Below, in pieces: positions 11,889 to 23,275 of a DNA stretch of 64,000 bases. Under the pieces are notes generated by a model. The model was not told the origin of the DNA. It did no database searches and saw only the letters and a program-made list of their open reading frames with translations. Source of the stretch: Saposhnikovia divaricata (Eukaryota; Streptophyta; Magnoliopsida; Apiales; Apiaceae); contig CM071597.1 of the NCBI GenBank assembly GCA_036435485.1, positions 54,667,881 to 54,731,880 of the forward strand, in the 5' to 3' direction. Within the stretch, counting starts at the first letter, position 1; every line of letters starts with the position of its first letter. Both the position numbers and the translations under genes were made by a program.

Positions 11889-11903
11889 TATATACCCCCT
11901 TAA
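11889..11903 (-). other. Polypurine tract of the gypsy element
   Basis: On the - strand AAGGGGGTATATA directly precedes the LTR start TGTAATATAC. This is the expected plus-strand primer for reverse transcription. Confidence 0.75.
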
Positions 11904-11923
11904 AAAGGATTCCGTCCCCGGAA

Positions 11924-14551
11924 TCAAACGAAAACTAAAATCGTACCAGATTCGAATAAGTGCGGATATCTCTCACGAATAGACGCTTCTAGTTCCCAAG
12001 TAGCCTCTCTCTCAGAATGATTTTTCCACAAAACTTTCACAAATGGAATGGTATTCTTCCTCAAAACTCGTTCCTCTCGAGCTAAGATAGCCTCTGCTTC
12101 TTCCTCAAAGGAAAGATCCTCTCTAATCTTATGTAGCGGGTACTGAACTATGTGTAACGGATGATACTTATAGCCCCTCAAAACCGAAACATGAAACACA
12201 TTATGTACATGCGATAACTGTGGTGGCAACGCAACTCTATAAGACACTTCTCCCACTTTCTCTATAATGTCAAACGGGCCAACATATCTCGGACTAAGCT
12301 TTCCTTTCATACCAAAGCGCTTAACACCCTTGCAAGGAGACACCTTCAAGAACACATGATCACCTGGTTCAAATCCACCAAACTTCCTATGTTGATCTGC
12401 ATAACTTTTTTGACGCGAACGAGCCTCCTTTAAGCTTTCCTTTGCGTTCTCCACCTTCTCATTAGTGACTCTAACTAACTCTGGTCCTTCAATAACTCTC
12501 TCGCCAACCTTATCCCAACAAGATGGTGCCCTACACCTCCTACCATACAAAGCCTCAAATGGTGGCATACCAATACTCGCGTGCCAGCTATTATTGTACG
12601 CGAACTCAACAAGATACAAATACTTATCCCAATCACCTGTCCACTCCAAAGCACAAGCCCTCAGCATATCCTCCAATGTCTGAATCGTCCTCTCTGACTG
12701 TCCATCGGTCTGCGGATGATAAGCAGTACTAAAATTAAGCTTCGTACCCCAAGCTTGCTGAAATCCCTTCCAAAAACGTGATGTAAACCTCGTATCCCTG
12801 TCAGAAACTATCGACACAGGCACACCATGAAGTCTAACAATATCCCGCTGAAAAATCTCTGCCAACTCATGAACAGGAGTAGTCTCTCTAATAGGCAAGA
12901 AATGAGCAGACTTAGTAAGTCTATCAACCACCACCCATATAACATCATTCTTTCTAAAGGTCCTCGACAAATGAGTCACAAAATCCATAGTAATGTTCTC
13001 CCACTTCCAAACTGGAATATCTAACTGCTGCAACAATCCACTAGGCCTCTGATGATCTATCTTCACCTGTTGACATATAAGACATTTTCCCACAAACTCT
13101 GCTATGTCTCTCTTCATTCCACTCCACCAAAAGTGCTTCTTCAAATCTCTATACATCTTGGTGGAACCTGGATGAATAGAGAATGAAGAACTATGAGCCT
13201 CAGTCAAAATCTCTTCACGAATCGCCACATCCGCGGGCACACACAATTTACTACCCAACCATATCACACCCTCATCATCAACACGAAAATATTTTTGCTT
13301 ACCTTCTGCCACCTTTGATCTAATACCTTCCAATCCTGTATCATTCTTCTGAGCTTCTTTAACCCTTGAAACCAGATTTGGTTGCACCCTCAAACTCGCA
13401 ATGCTACCATCTGATCCTCTAACATACAGCTCAATACCAAAGCGCTCCATGTCTGAAATAAGATGCGGCTGAGTAATGAGAGATGCAACACTCCCCAAGT
13501 TCTTTCTACTAAGAGCGTCTGCCACAACATTCGCCTTCCCTGGATGGTACTGGATATTAGCATCATAATCCTTAAGAAGTTCAAGCCATCTTCGCTGCCT
13601 CATGTTAAGCTCCTTCTGAGTAAAAATGTATTTAAGACTCTTATGATCAGTGAAGATATCACAAGTCTCTCCGTACAGATAATGCCTCCAAATCTTCAAA
13701 GCAAAGACCACTGCTGCTAACTCTAAGTCATGAGTAGGATAATTTACCTCATAAGGTTTAAGCTGCCTAGAAGCGTACGAAATCACCTTCCCATGTTGCA
13801 TAAGAACACACCCCAATCCTCTCTTAGAAGCATCACTATAAACCTGAAATCCTCCACTCCCTGATGGCAACACAAGTATAGGAGCTGACACCAACCTCTT
13901 CTTTAACTCTTGGAAACTCTGCTCACGGTCATCATTCCACTCGAACTTAACACCCTTCCTCATCAGTTGAGTCAATGGCAAAGCTATGGATGAGAAACCT
14001 TCCACAAAGCGCCTGTAGTAACCTGCCAAACCCAAGAAACTCCTCACCTCTGTCACATTGCTAGGTCTCGGCCAGTTAGTGATAGCCTCGACTTTCGCAG
14101 GATCCAACTCAATCCCTCTAGAAGACACAATATGCCCCAAAAATGCCACCTGCTCCAACCAGAACTCACATTTTGAAAATTTTGCAAATAACTTCTTCTC
14201 CCTCCAGATCTCAAGCACAATACGTAAATGTTCCTCATGCTCCTCCCTGCTCCTCGAGTATATCAAGATATCATCAATGAAGACCACAACAAACTTATCC
14301 AAGTAATCATGAAAGACCCAGTTCATCAAATCCATAAACACCGCTGGTGCATTCGTCAACCCAAAGGACATCACGAGAAACTCATAATGACCATAACGAG
14401 TACGAAATGCAATCTTCGGAATATCTTCTTCCCTCACTCGCAATTGGTGATAACCTGATCTCAAATCTATCTTCGAAAAGAATATCGCCCCTTGTAACTG
14501 ATCAAACAGGTCATCAATGCGTGGCAAAGGATATCTGTTTCTGATAGTCAC
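11924..14551 (-). pseudogene. Gypsy pol: RT, RNase H, integrase, chromodomain-like tail
   Basis: 875 codons open. RT starts with TIRNRYPLPRIDDLFDQL and carries the catalytic VVVFIDDILIYS; RNase H has the block FQVYSDASKRGLGCVL with ...FTDHKSL; the integrase HHCC part includes CLICQQ, and the DDE core residues lie in ITMDFVTHL, VSDRDTRF and QSERTIQ. The tail FVKVLWKNHSEREATWELE is chromodomain-like, as in Tekay-type chromoviruses. The ORF is joined to gag-protease by a lesion at about 14546-14551: after CIDYRELN, two bases are missing, shifting the frame. Confidence 0.9.
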
Positions 14552-16625
14552 TATTCAACTCCCTGTAGTCGATGCACAACCTCATAGAACCGTCCTTCTT
14601 CTTCACAAACAATACCGGAGCACCCCATGGAGATACACTTGGCCTAATAAATCCTCTATCCAATAACTCTTGCAACTGCACTTTCAATTCATGCAACTCT
14701 AGTGGTGCCATTCGGTATGGCGCCTTAGAAATAGGCTCTGCACCTGGAACAAGTTCAATAGTAAACTCCACTTCTCTCTGTGGTGGCAAACCTGGTAGCT
14801 CATCGGGAAACACATCTGTAAACTCATTAACAACTGGATAATCCTCGATGTGAGGCTCATCCTTAGACGTATCCTTCACAAAAGCAAGGTAGCCATCACA
14901 ACCCTTAGACAAAAGTTTACTCGCCTTTAGAGCTGAAATCATTTTAATCTCTCCTTTCGGTTGAGAACCCTGGTATACAAATTCTGGTTTATCTGCATCT
15001 CCAAAGATCACCCTCTTCCCCTGACAGTCAATTGTAGCTCGATGCTCACTCAACCAATCCATACCCAGAATAATGTCAAAGTCATGCATCTCCATCGGAA
15101 GCAAGTTAACCTTACAATTTCTCTCCCCAACAGCTATCGGACACTCTCGGTACACATCAGAAATAATAACAGAATTCCCCATCGGGGTAGCAATAGACAT
15201 ACGAGGATATAGTAATGAAGGTTCAACACCAAGATGACGAACAAACGATAAAGATACTACAGAATGAGTCGAACCAGTATCAAATAACACATAAGCATCA
15301 CGTCTACCAACAAGAAGTGTTCCTGAGACAGTACCTGAATTAGCTGCTGCCTGATTAGCAGTCAATGCAAACACTCTGCCTGAAGTATTCTGCTGACTGC
15401 CACTACCACTACCACCTGCTCCTCCACCAGTGTTACGTGACGCGGTACAATCCTTTGCCCTATGTGACATGCTACCACACAAGAAACAATCCCCGGTCTG
15501 TTTATAACAAGCTCTCCCTGGATGATGTCCACCACATGTAGCACAAGGCGCCACTGGAATCATATTGGGGTTGCCCCCATAAACTGAATAACGACTTTGC
15601 CCCTGTTGACGACCCTGCCACTGCCTAGGCTGCTGCTGCTGAAATCGCTGATTCTGATTCTGTTTCTGACCACCATACTGATTCTGACCATAAGCTGACT
15701 GAGTCCTCATATTCTGATGTCTTCCACGCCACTGTCCCTGCTGAGTACCCTGACCTCCATTCCACTGCTTACCCTGTACAAAACTCTGATCATCTCTATT
15801 CCGCTTGCGATCATTCTGGAACCTGTAAGCTCTATACTCTGTGCGCTCCTTCTCAATATCCTTAGCTGCATCTGCCACCTCAGCCACATTAGGAAACCTC
15901 AGTGAAATGATACCACCCCTCAGATTAGGCCTCAACCCCCATTTAAATTTCTCAGCCTGCTGTGCAGCAGTCCCTGCAACTGTCCCAGCAAATCCAGCCA
16001 ACCTGATGAACCTCGCCATATAGTCAGTAATGCTCTCATCAAAATTCTGCGCAATAGAATGAAACTCCCTCAAGTAACCCTCTCTGTCTGCATTAGAAAA
16101 GTACTGCTCATAGAACACCTCCTTGAATCCCTGCCATACCAATGTCTCTGTAAATTCCTCTCCTCTAGTAGCTTTCACTCCTCTCCACCACCTCTGAGCA
16201 TCCCCCTCCAACTTATACACAGCTAACCTGACCTTCTGAACCTCATCACAACCCAAGGCATCAAAAATCTTCTTAAGATGTACAATCCAGTTTTCAGCAT
16301 CTATAGGAGTCGGCGCTGAATGAAAAGAATCCGGTTTCTGCTTAGAAAACCTCTCCAACCATGCAAATGGCTCTAACTGATTACCCTGGCCATCCTGATT
16401 GCCTTGGCCATTCTGATTGCCCTGACCATTCTGATTATTCTAATTTCCCTGACCATTCTGATTGCCTTGGCCATTCTGATTACCCTGACCATTCTGATTA
16501 TTCTGATTATTCATATTTGCCATAGCTTGTTGTATACCGTTCGCCACTGCTTGTCCTAACATACTAGCTAGCTGAGCCGGGCTAACATTCAGGGTAGTTT
16601 GATTTTGATTTTTCTTAGGAGGCAT
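14514..16625 (-). pseudogene. Gypsy gag-protease
   Basis: Starts at the ATG at 16623-16625 (MPPKKNQNQT). It has a repetitive stretch of NQNGQG units (about 16380-16500), a retrotransposon gag core (WRGVKATRGEEFTE... DYMARFIRLAGFAG), a Gln/Arg-rich linker, a CCHC zinc knuckle (CFLCGSMSHRAKDC) and an aspartic protease site VLFDTGSTHSVVS near 15280. A TAG at 16440-16442 interrupts the repeat, apparently from a Gln codon. The 3' end shifts frame at the start of RT. Confidence 0.88.
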
Positions 16626-16776
16626 CTACAATATAAGATTAACAAACGAATGAAGATCACAAGAATAGATAATCAGAAGCAGTTAAAAATAGATATCGAA
16701 AGGGTAAAGCAAGATGATATGAATTTTAAACAGAATACCCATCCTAACGTCTACCCAAACTCACAGGTCAACCTAA

Positions 16777-17262
16777 AGGATACGTGGGTGCACCCAGATT
16801 TTGATTTGATTTGTGATTTGATTTGGCGGTGACGTTGTATATGCCGTACACGTTATCCGGTTTGTTGCATACATTACGGTACCCTATGATGTATGTATCT
16901 GTATATGTATCTGTTTAGATCTCGGTATGAAATATCCTAACCCCTCGTTGCTTCAGCCATGCATATTTTTTTTAAAATAAATTTAGTATTATAACTGTCA
17001 AATATTCATATCTATTTTTCTGTTTTATAAATTGTATTCCAAATCCGTACTGGGCGTTTGGCTCATGCCGTATTTTTTTTCTGGCAGGTGCTTAGGGGGA
17101 TCTGGGACTGTGTGATGGAGTGCTACCCATTATTTCGTTGCTTAGGATTTATGGACTTCTAGAATTATTTAGACTGGATTATTTATTTACAGAGTGGTTT
17201 TCGTATTTATTGGTTTGAACTGTAATTTGGAGGTTTATTTTAATTTTGGAGATTATTAGATT
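16777..17262. repeat. Inverted LTR fragment, left arm of a fold-back at the gypsy 5' LTR
   Basis: About 486 bp that is the reverse complement of 17267-17752, itself part of the right LTR. The two arms meet at a 4-base loop GTTT (17263-17266), with the stem GATTATTAGATT/AATCTAATAATC at the tip. On the gag side the arm replaces the PBS, most of the 5' untranslated region and the last ~95 bp of the LTR, none of which is found elsewhere at this end. Confidence 0.93.
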
Positions 17263-17266
17263 GTTT

Positions 17267-19413
17267 AATCTAATAATCTCCAAAATTAAAATAAACCTCC
17301 AAATTACAGTTCAAACCAATAAATACGAAAACCACTCTGTAAATAAATAATCCAGTCTAAATAATTCTAGAAGTCCATAAATCCTAAGCAACGAAATAAT
17401 GGGTAGCACTCCATCACACAGTCCCAGATCCCCCTAAGCACCTGCCAGAAAAAAAAATACGGCATGAGCCAAACGCCCAGTACGGATTTGGAATACAATT
17501 TATAAAACAGAAAAATAGATATGAATATTTGACAGTTATAATACTAAATTTATTTTAAAAAAATATGCATGGCTGAAGCAACGAGGGGTTAGGATATTTC
17601 ATACCGAGATCAGAACAGATACATATACAGATACATACATCATAGGGTACCGTAATGTATGCAACAAACCGGATAACGTGTACGGCATATACAACGTCAC
17701 CGCCAAATCAAATCACAAATCAAATCAAAATCTGGGTGCACCCACGTATCCTGAAACAAATATCAAAATGCGCAAAAGCTCGCCACCTGAGCTATCAGAA
17801 GGATACGCCGTGACCAATCACACTGCCACGGAAGTGTCATGTCACTGGTGCCGCAATGACATGGCTGTAGTACCCCTACAGCTGGTTAACTCGGTATACC
17901 CTATATCGCTAAGGGTTCAAATAAAATACTTCACAAAATCTTTGAAACCACAATAAATAAATATTTGAACATTTCCACCAAATATATAATTTGCAAAATT
18001 TCAGAAAGTCACAGAAACAGATATTTAAATATTTTCAAAACAGATATAAAAATCACTTTCCAAAGTCAACGAGACAAAACATTTTTCAAAATCAGAATAG
18101 TCAAAACAATTAAAACCAAGTGAATAGATTTGAGAACAAAACAGATTTAATATAATTAATACTAAGATGAGTAGCACTGAATAAAAGGAGAAAGAATCCG
18201 TACCTCGAAAATAGCAACTAAGAATACTAACGAAATCCGCAAATGATTCGCTAAACTCCCGTCCCGCGATCTAATTACAAAATATAATTTATAATTAAAA
18301 TACATTTTTTTATATGATATTCAATTTATTGACATACTATACATTATCCATAGGCCAAATCATTCAATCTCGGTTTTATACTAATATACAAAGGCTCTGT
18401 ATTTTAAATCCTAACATCCTAACATTGAATACTAGTTAGCCCCTGATTTTTACCCACTCATGCCACATGCTCATTAACGAACATGGCCACCTAAGTCATT
18501 ATAGTACTATATAATAATGACACCTGAAAATTGGATTAACATGGGTTTTAATATCTTGCATTTAACAAATTAAAAATCAAATATAAAATTAAGTCAACAT
18601 AAAATGTATATATGCGGTTACGAACTTAATTATCAAACTAACATATAAATTAATATAAGATATAGTGGAACTATAGTATAATTAATAAAACTGAGTACTA
18701 ATTTAAATATTTTTTTAAAAAAAAACTAATGCAGAAGGTGTGCAAAATCTATAATGCACTACATAAAGTATTAATATTAAATTAAAAAAAAAAAAACATT
18801 GTCTTGATCATAGTATTATAGAAGCTTTGTTATGACTCCAACTTATAACCACACACGCACATGGGCTTCCAATTACAGTAAATAAAATATTAATAAACAC
18901 ATTACAATAATAAAATAGAGACATGTAGATTTGCTATCATAAGAATTCATCACAAACAAATCAAATGAAATAGTAGTACCTGAATGTGTACGATCAAAAC
19001 CTTATAATTATACTAACATATAAACCAATCACATCAGTACCTAGATAAAAACATAAATAAATTAATATGTACGCATAGACATGGTCTCCTGGTTATGAGT
19101 ATGGTATACAGATGGGACATAATACATATAAAACATAAGATTTGGCTCTATGATTAATAAATCAATATAACGAAAAGATATTAAATAGCTTACTTGTAAA
19201 TGATGTACTAGCACTAAGATCTCTCTCAATACCTTCTCTACTGCTTCTCCGATTTGCTAATGCTTGGCTGCTCTCGTCTTTTGTTTTATGAGGGATATGA
19301 GAAACGAGATGCGTTTATATATAATTAAGACTATGGGACTCCTGCTAGGGTTAAATACTGAAAAACTATTCCTATCCTTTTCCAAGCAATAAACTAAAAT
19401 CGATTACTAATCA

Positions 19414-19506
<93 letters not shown>

Positions 19507-19527
19507 CTAAAAGTCCTGTATATTACA
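17267..19527 (-). repeat. 5' LTR of the gypsy element, lacking its U5-terminal ~95 bp
   Basis: Collinear with the left LTR from its position ~9638 onward, ending TTACA at 19527. The TGTAACACCC end and about 95 bp that should lie next to the PBS are missing and replaced by the inverted arm. A longer (ATT)n run lies at about 19413-19505. Confidence 0.92.
19413..19505. repeat. (ATT)n microsatellite in right gypsy LTR
   Basis: About 31 uninterrupted ATT units at the position equivalent to 11787-11866 in the other LTR. Confidence 0.95.
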
Positions 19528-19532
19528 CATAT
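19528..19532. other. Target-site duplication CATAT, right copy (gypsy)
   Basis: Directly follows the LTR end TATTACA. Matches 9538-9542. Confidence 0.93.
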
Positions 19533-19876
19533 CATCCACTGGTCGACCAAATCCTATTGGACCATCTAATGAGGTTGCTGCATTTATTGTAAGTGATGAT
19601 ACTGACACGGGTGGATTTAGAGATACTATTGTGAAATCTAAACAAGAAGGATTAAAGAGAATATACGAAACAGATCCTCATTTTATGCAGTTCCAGTATC
19701 CATTATTATTTCCGATAGGAAATGAAGGATATCACATTCATATACCTCTGAGAAATCAAAAAAGGCGTGATGATACAGAAATAAATGATGAAGACCTTGA
19801 TCCTGATTCCAAGAAGAGGCGAACTGTTCTTTAAGGGAGTACTATTGTTATAAGATAATGATTCGCACTTCAGAAG
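19533..19876 (+). pseudogene. Helitron gene exon, continuation after the gypsy insertion
   Basis: In frame with the exon cut at 9542. It contains the conserved Helitron segment with GRPNPIGPSNEVAAF and FMQFQYPLLFPIGNEGYH. At about 19830 the frame ends at a stop (RTVL*), while the conserved REYYCYK block continues in another frame, which marks a small frameshift. A GT donor follows at 19877. Confidence 0.8.
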
Positions 19877-19966
19877 GTAACGAATAATACACTTTATCGA
19901 GATTTCATAATGTTCTTACCTGTTAATATTTTATCACTAATTTTCCAATACAATGTTTATGTTCAG

Positions 19967-20422
19967 GTATATCTCTTCACCAGGCTGGACGCTTATGGAA
20001 ACAATACATTGTTGATGCTTTTACTGCTATTGAACAATATAGATTGGATTGGGTGTCAAATCATCAGACTACCATTCGAGCAGATCTCTATCATTCTGTA
20101 CGTGATGCCATACGTAAAGGAGACAATGATCCTACTCATGTTGGTAAAGCTGTTATTTTACCTGCTACTTTTACTGGATCACAACGTTACATGTCACAAT
20201 ATTTTAAAGATTCATTGGCTATATGTCGTGTTATTGGTCATCCTTCATTATTTCTTACAATGACATGTAATTCTAAATGGCCTGAAATTCAAAAAATGCT
20301 TGATTTATTGCCCAACGTTGATGTTGTTGATGCTCCGGATATTGTTTCAAGATTATTTAAGTTGAAGCTTGACCAACTCCTTGATTTAATCAAGAAGAAA
20401 CATTACTTTGGCAGATGCATAG
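19967..20422 (+). pseudogene. Helitron gene exon: start of the Helitron_like_N / Rep region
   Basis: After the acceptor GTTCAG the frame reads SLHQAGRLWKQYIVDAF, then the conserved LPATFTGSQRYM and SLFLTMTCNSKWPEI. These are hallmarks of the Helitron_like_N domain ahead of the HUH motif. The copia element interrupts it at 20422; three more exon bases (56814-56816) follow on the far side before a GT donor. Confidence 0.88.
20418..20422. other. Target-site duplication CATAG, left copy (Angela-like copia)
   Basis: CATAG lies next to the LTR end TGAAGGAA; the second copy is at 56809-56813. Removing the insertion restores the Helitron exon up to its donor site. Confidence 0.93.
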
Positions 20423-20775
20423 TGAAGGAATTTATGGATGGGCGGAAGCGTGGTATAACAATTTAAACCGTAAAAACCATGTATCGTACATATAGAAAAT
20501 CATATAAAAATGAGAAGCGGAGGAATCGTAGCCATACCTTGAAAAATCGAAGCTTTATAATCTATGGTTGCTAGCAGTTGCTTCTCAGAGTGTGAAGCAC
20601 TCTACCGGTATCCACCAAGATTGATTCTTCGATGAAGCTTTTATAAAACTCGAAGCTTTATAAAAATGGAGTTTTTCCTTTTGAGAGAGAGAGAAATATG
20701 AAGAAGATGGAGGCTAGCTCCTTTTAGGTTTTTCACAAAAACACAAAATGCACACACTTCTCTTCTCATCTCTTT

Positions 20776-20786
20776 CTATTTATAGG
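20776..20786 (-). promoter_or_regulatory. TATA box in Angela-like LTR
   Basis: CCTATAAATAG on the - strand, a consensus plant TATA box. The equivalent in the 5' LTR is at 55598-55608. Confidence 0.65.
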
Positions 20787-21721
20787 GCTCATGTAGGTTT
20801 AGTATAATTAATATATCATGTATATTATTATATAAATCCCACAAAATATTTAAATAATAATTAAACTATTTTAATCATTATTAAAACAACTTGCTCTCTC
20901 AAAATTCCTTCATCAATAAATTAATCTTTTTATGGTGTGACCCTGTAGGTTCAATATTAAGCCGGTAGTAGAAATAAATAATAATAAACTTTTTATTTAT
21001 TATTTATATGAATTCTAATAATTCATTAAATATAATTAACTGATTAATTATATTTATTCTACATCGTGAGTGATGCTTCTCAACATATCGCGACTATCCG
21101 GATAATATGAATCCACAGCTTAGAATACCAAGAACCTGTCAGTGACTAGTTACCGTACAATCAATTCCTTCTACCCTACAATATCCCGATTAAATACAAG
21201 GCATGGATCTCGTGTCAGGCCTATCAAATTTAATCATATGATTTCTTATTCATAATGCAAAGTTCATATTAATGCAAATTAGAAACTCCTTTCTAATTTC
21301 ATACACTCTGGCCAGAGATTCCAGAACTCGCATACTAAGAATAACATAGGATATTCACTTCCTTACTGGAAGGGGTAGATTCTATATTGATCGTTAACGA
21401 TCTCCATACATAAATCCCTATGCCCAGAATAGACCTAATGGATGTCCTTGAGACTAAGGACTAAACCAAAGCACAGTTCATTATATACAAGATAACTTTA
21501 ACGATCTCAAGTCTAAGGACACTTGTACAACTTTCACTCAGTGAACAACTATCGACACGTGAGTAAACTCCATTAGTTGTTCAACTTATCGAGTCATGTT
21601 CAGTGAACTTATTCCCTAATAAGCACCTACATACTAGCTATAGTGTCACCACACAAATGCCTATGAGAACAGACATCCTCCTGACGGGAGCAAGCATAGT
21701 ATGTACCAATCTTTGCGGATT

Positions 21722-21726
21722 CACTA
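21722..21726. other. Target-site duplication CACTA, left copy (Sirevirus A)
   Basis: CACTA before the LTR start TGAAAGGC; the second copy is at 48628-48632. The target is the 3' LTR of the Angela-like element, and the intact sequence across the site can be seen in its other LTR near 56546. Confidence 0.95.
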
Positions 21727-23177
21727 TGAAAGGCATATGACTCAGCATATTTGTAGTTCGAGGATCCTAATCCAATTAAACTAGATTGTAATAAGTAAAT
21801 AATATCAACTGTCACAGGAATCTCAAAAGATGATAGCTGTCAGAAGAAAAATCAACAAGTCAATCTATAGTTTTGATGTTTTACACTGGAAGAAGATTCA
21901 GATATCTGATCAAGCCTCAAGGTAGCATTGAAACACATGGATTCATTTAAGGGACAGAGATTTCTATAAGTGATAAGAAACAATTTCAGTACCGAATGAT
22001 TGATGAGAGTGAAGAATAGAAAAAGACCACAGTTCTAAAGTCAAGATGAAGAACAGAGATTGGAGTTAGTCGTTCATGAACCAGACAGTAAATCGAGCGT
22101 CAACATCGATCCAGTGTATGTTCTTTATTATAATTACGTGGTTCACAGTGAAGTATTGACTATTAAAGGATTTATATTAATTCTACTTTAATTGATTAAA
22201 TCAAATAATTAATTTAATTAAATAAATTAATTCTATCAGAATTAATATATTTGTTAAAGTAATTATTATATTAATTAAATCAGAATTAATATGAAAAAGA
22301 AATAGTTATTTAAATGATTTTTATAACAACTGAGATGAACTTGAATTTTCAGAATTTAATTTGTAAGTGTTCTTGAGCTTGAGAGAGAGAGAGAGATATG
22401 AGTTGCTGTGTGTATTTTTCTGTTATGTTCGACTGATTCCTGTCCTTCTACATTCTGCTGCCTTTTATAATACAGCCATAGTCATATTGCTTTGTTTTAA
22501 CTGATATAACAATCAGTTAACAATAATATGACATTCGGTATGACTATCAAATGAATGTAATATGACTGTCTCTTTAAATATAACTTTCGGTATGACTATC
22601 CCCTTGAATGAGATATGACTGTCCAATCAATATAACATTCGGTATGACTGTCCAGTTTGAATATAACATTCGGTATGACTATCCAGTTTGAACTGAATAT
22701 GACTGTCACACTTTGAACTGTATACGACTATCACACCTTGAACTGAATATGACTATCACACCTTGAACTGAATATGACTATCGATATAACTATCATTTGA
22801 TAGTTATATTATCATATTTTTCAGCTTATAATTAATGAAATGATTAATATTCTATCCATTGGAACTTGTTTACTTGTGATTCTTGTACTACTAGCGAATT
22901 AAGTTTTCTAGTTCACAAATTGATATCTTGATTTTTATTAACTAAATTAGCAAAGTTCATGTTGAATTTTCTAATTAGTTATTAATTACTTGATAATCAT
23001 TTGGACTGATTTTGTAACACCCATCAAGTTAATATATTGTTATATTCAACTTGAAATTTGTGTTATATTATTCCGCACAAATTTGTTTAAAATAAATTTT
23101 ATTTAAAGAACAAATTTCGAAAAAATGATATAGATTGTATTCAACCCCCCCCTTCTACATTCTTATCGGACCTAACA
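21727..23177 (+). repeat. 5' LTR of Sirevirus A, with inverted core
   Basis: 1451 bp, TGAAAGGC...CCTAACA. The flanks are collinear with the 3' LTR, but 22327-22844 is inverted relative to 47757-48294. The core holds the array of TATGACTATCC-type motifs and the TATA box. Confidence 0.95.
22327..22844 (-). repeat. Inverted LTR core (promoter segment) in the 5' LTR
   Basis: The left junction reads TTTATAA|CAACTGAGATG and the right junction AAATGAT|TAATATTC. In the 3' LTR the same flanks enclose the reverse complement (TTTATAA|ATCATTTAAT ... CATCTCAGTTG|TAATATTA). A related third LTR at 32521-34385 agrees with the 3' LTR orientation, so the 5' LTR is the changed one. The TATA box (TTATAAAAGG on the - strand, 22461-22470) now points away from gag. 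Confidence 0.92.
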
Positions 23178-23179
23178 AT

Positions 23180-23191
23180 TGGTATCAGAGC
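23180..23191 (+). other. Primer-binding site of Sirevirus A
   Basis: TGGTATCAGAGC, two bases after the LTR end, complementary to the initiator methionine tRNA 3' end. Confidence 0.9.
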
Positions 23192-23275
23192 CTATTGATT
23201 GATACACAAATCAAGATCCTAATTTTATTCCGTCAAAAATCTATCTCGAATTTTTAACTCACTTAAAAATTCATC

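Larger units (their letters stand above)
9543..19527 (-). mobile_element. Ty3/gypsy chromovirus (Tekay/Del-like)
   Basis: About 10 kb on the - strand: right LTR (17267-19527, rearranged), gag-protease, RT-RNase H-integrase with a C-terminal chromodomain-like tail, PPT and left LTR (9543-11888). The TSD is CATAT. Both LTRs end TGTAATATACAGG at the U3 side. The two LTRs are near-identical apart from a few substitutions, microsatellite length and the rearrangement, so the insertion is fairly young. A nonsense codon in gag and a frameshift at the start of RT make it non-autonomous. Confidence 0.93.
20423..21726 (-). repeat. 3' LTR of the Angela-like element, outer part
   Basis: Matches 55244 onward of the other LTR with few differences. 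It is interrupted at 21726/48633 by the Sirevirus. A promoter TATA box CCTATAAATAG lies on the - strand at 20776-20786. Confidence 0.93.

Noticed and set aside
21627..21815. Small - strand ORF at the Sirevirus border
   Set aside because: It crosses the junction between the Angela-like LTR and the Sirevirus LTR and cannot be an old gene.
22500..22800. Regularly spaced short repeats resembling a CRISPR array
   Set aside because: Repeats vary, spacers are not unique or of fixed length, they lie in an LTR, and the DNA is eukaryotic.
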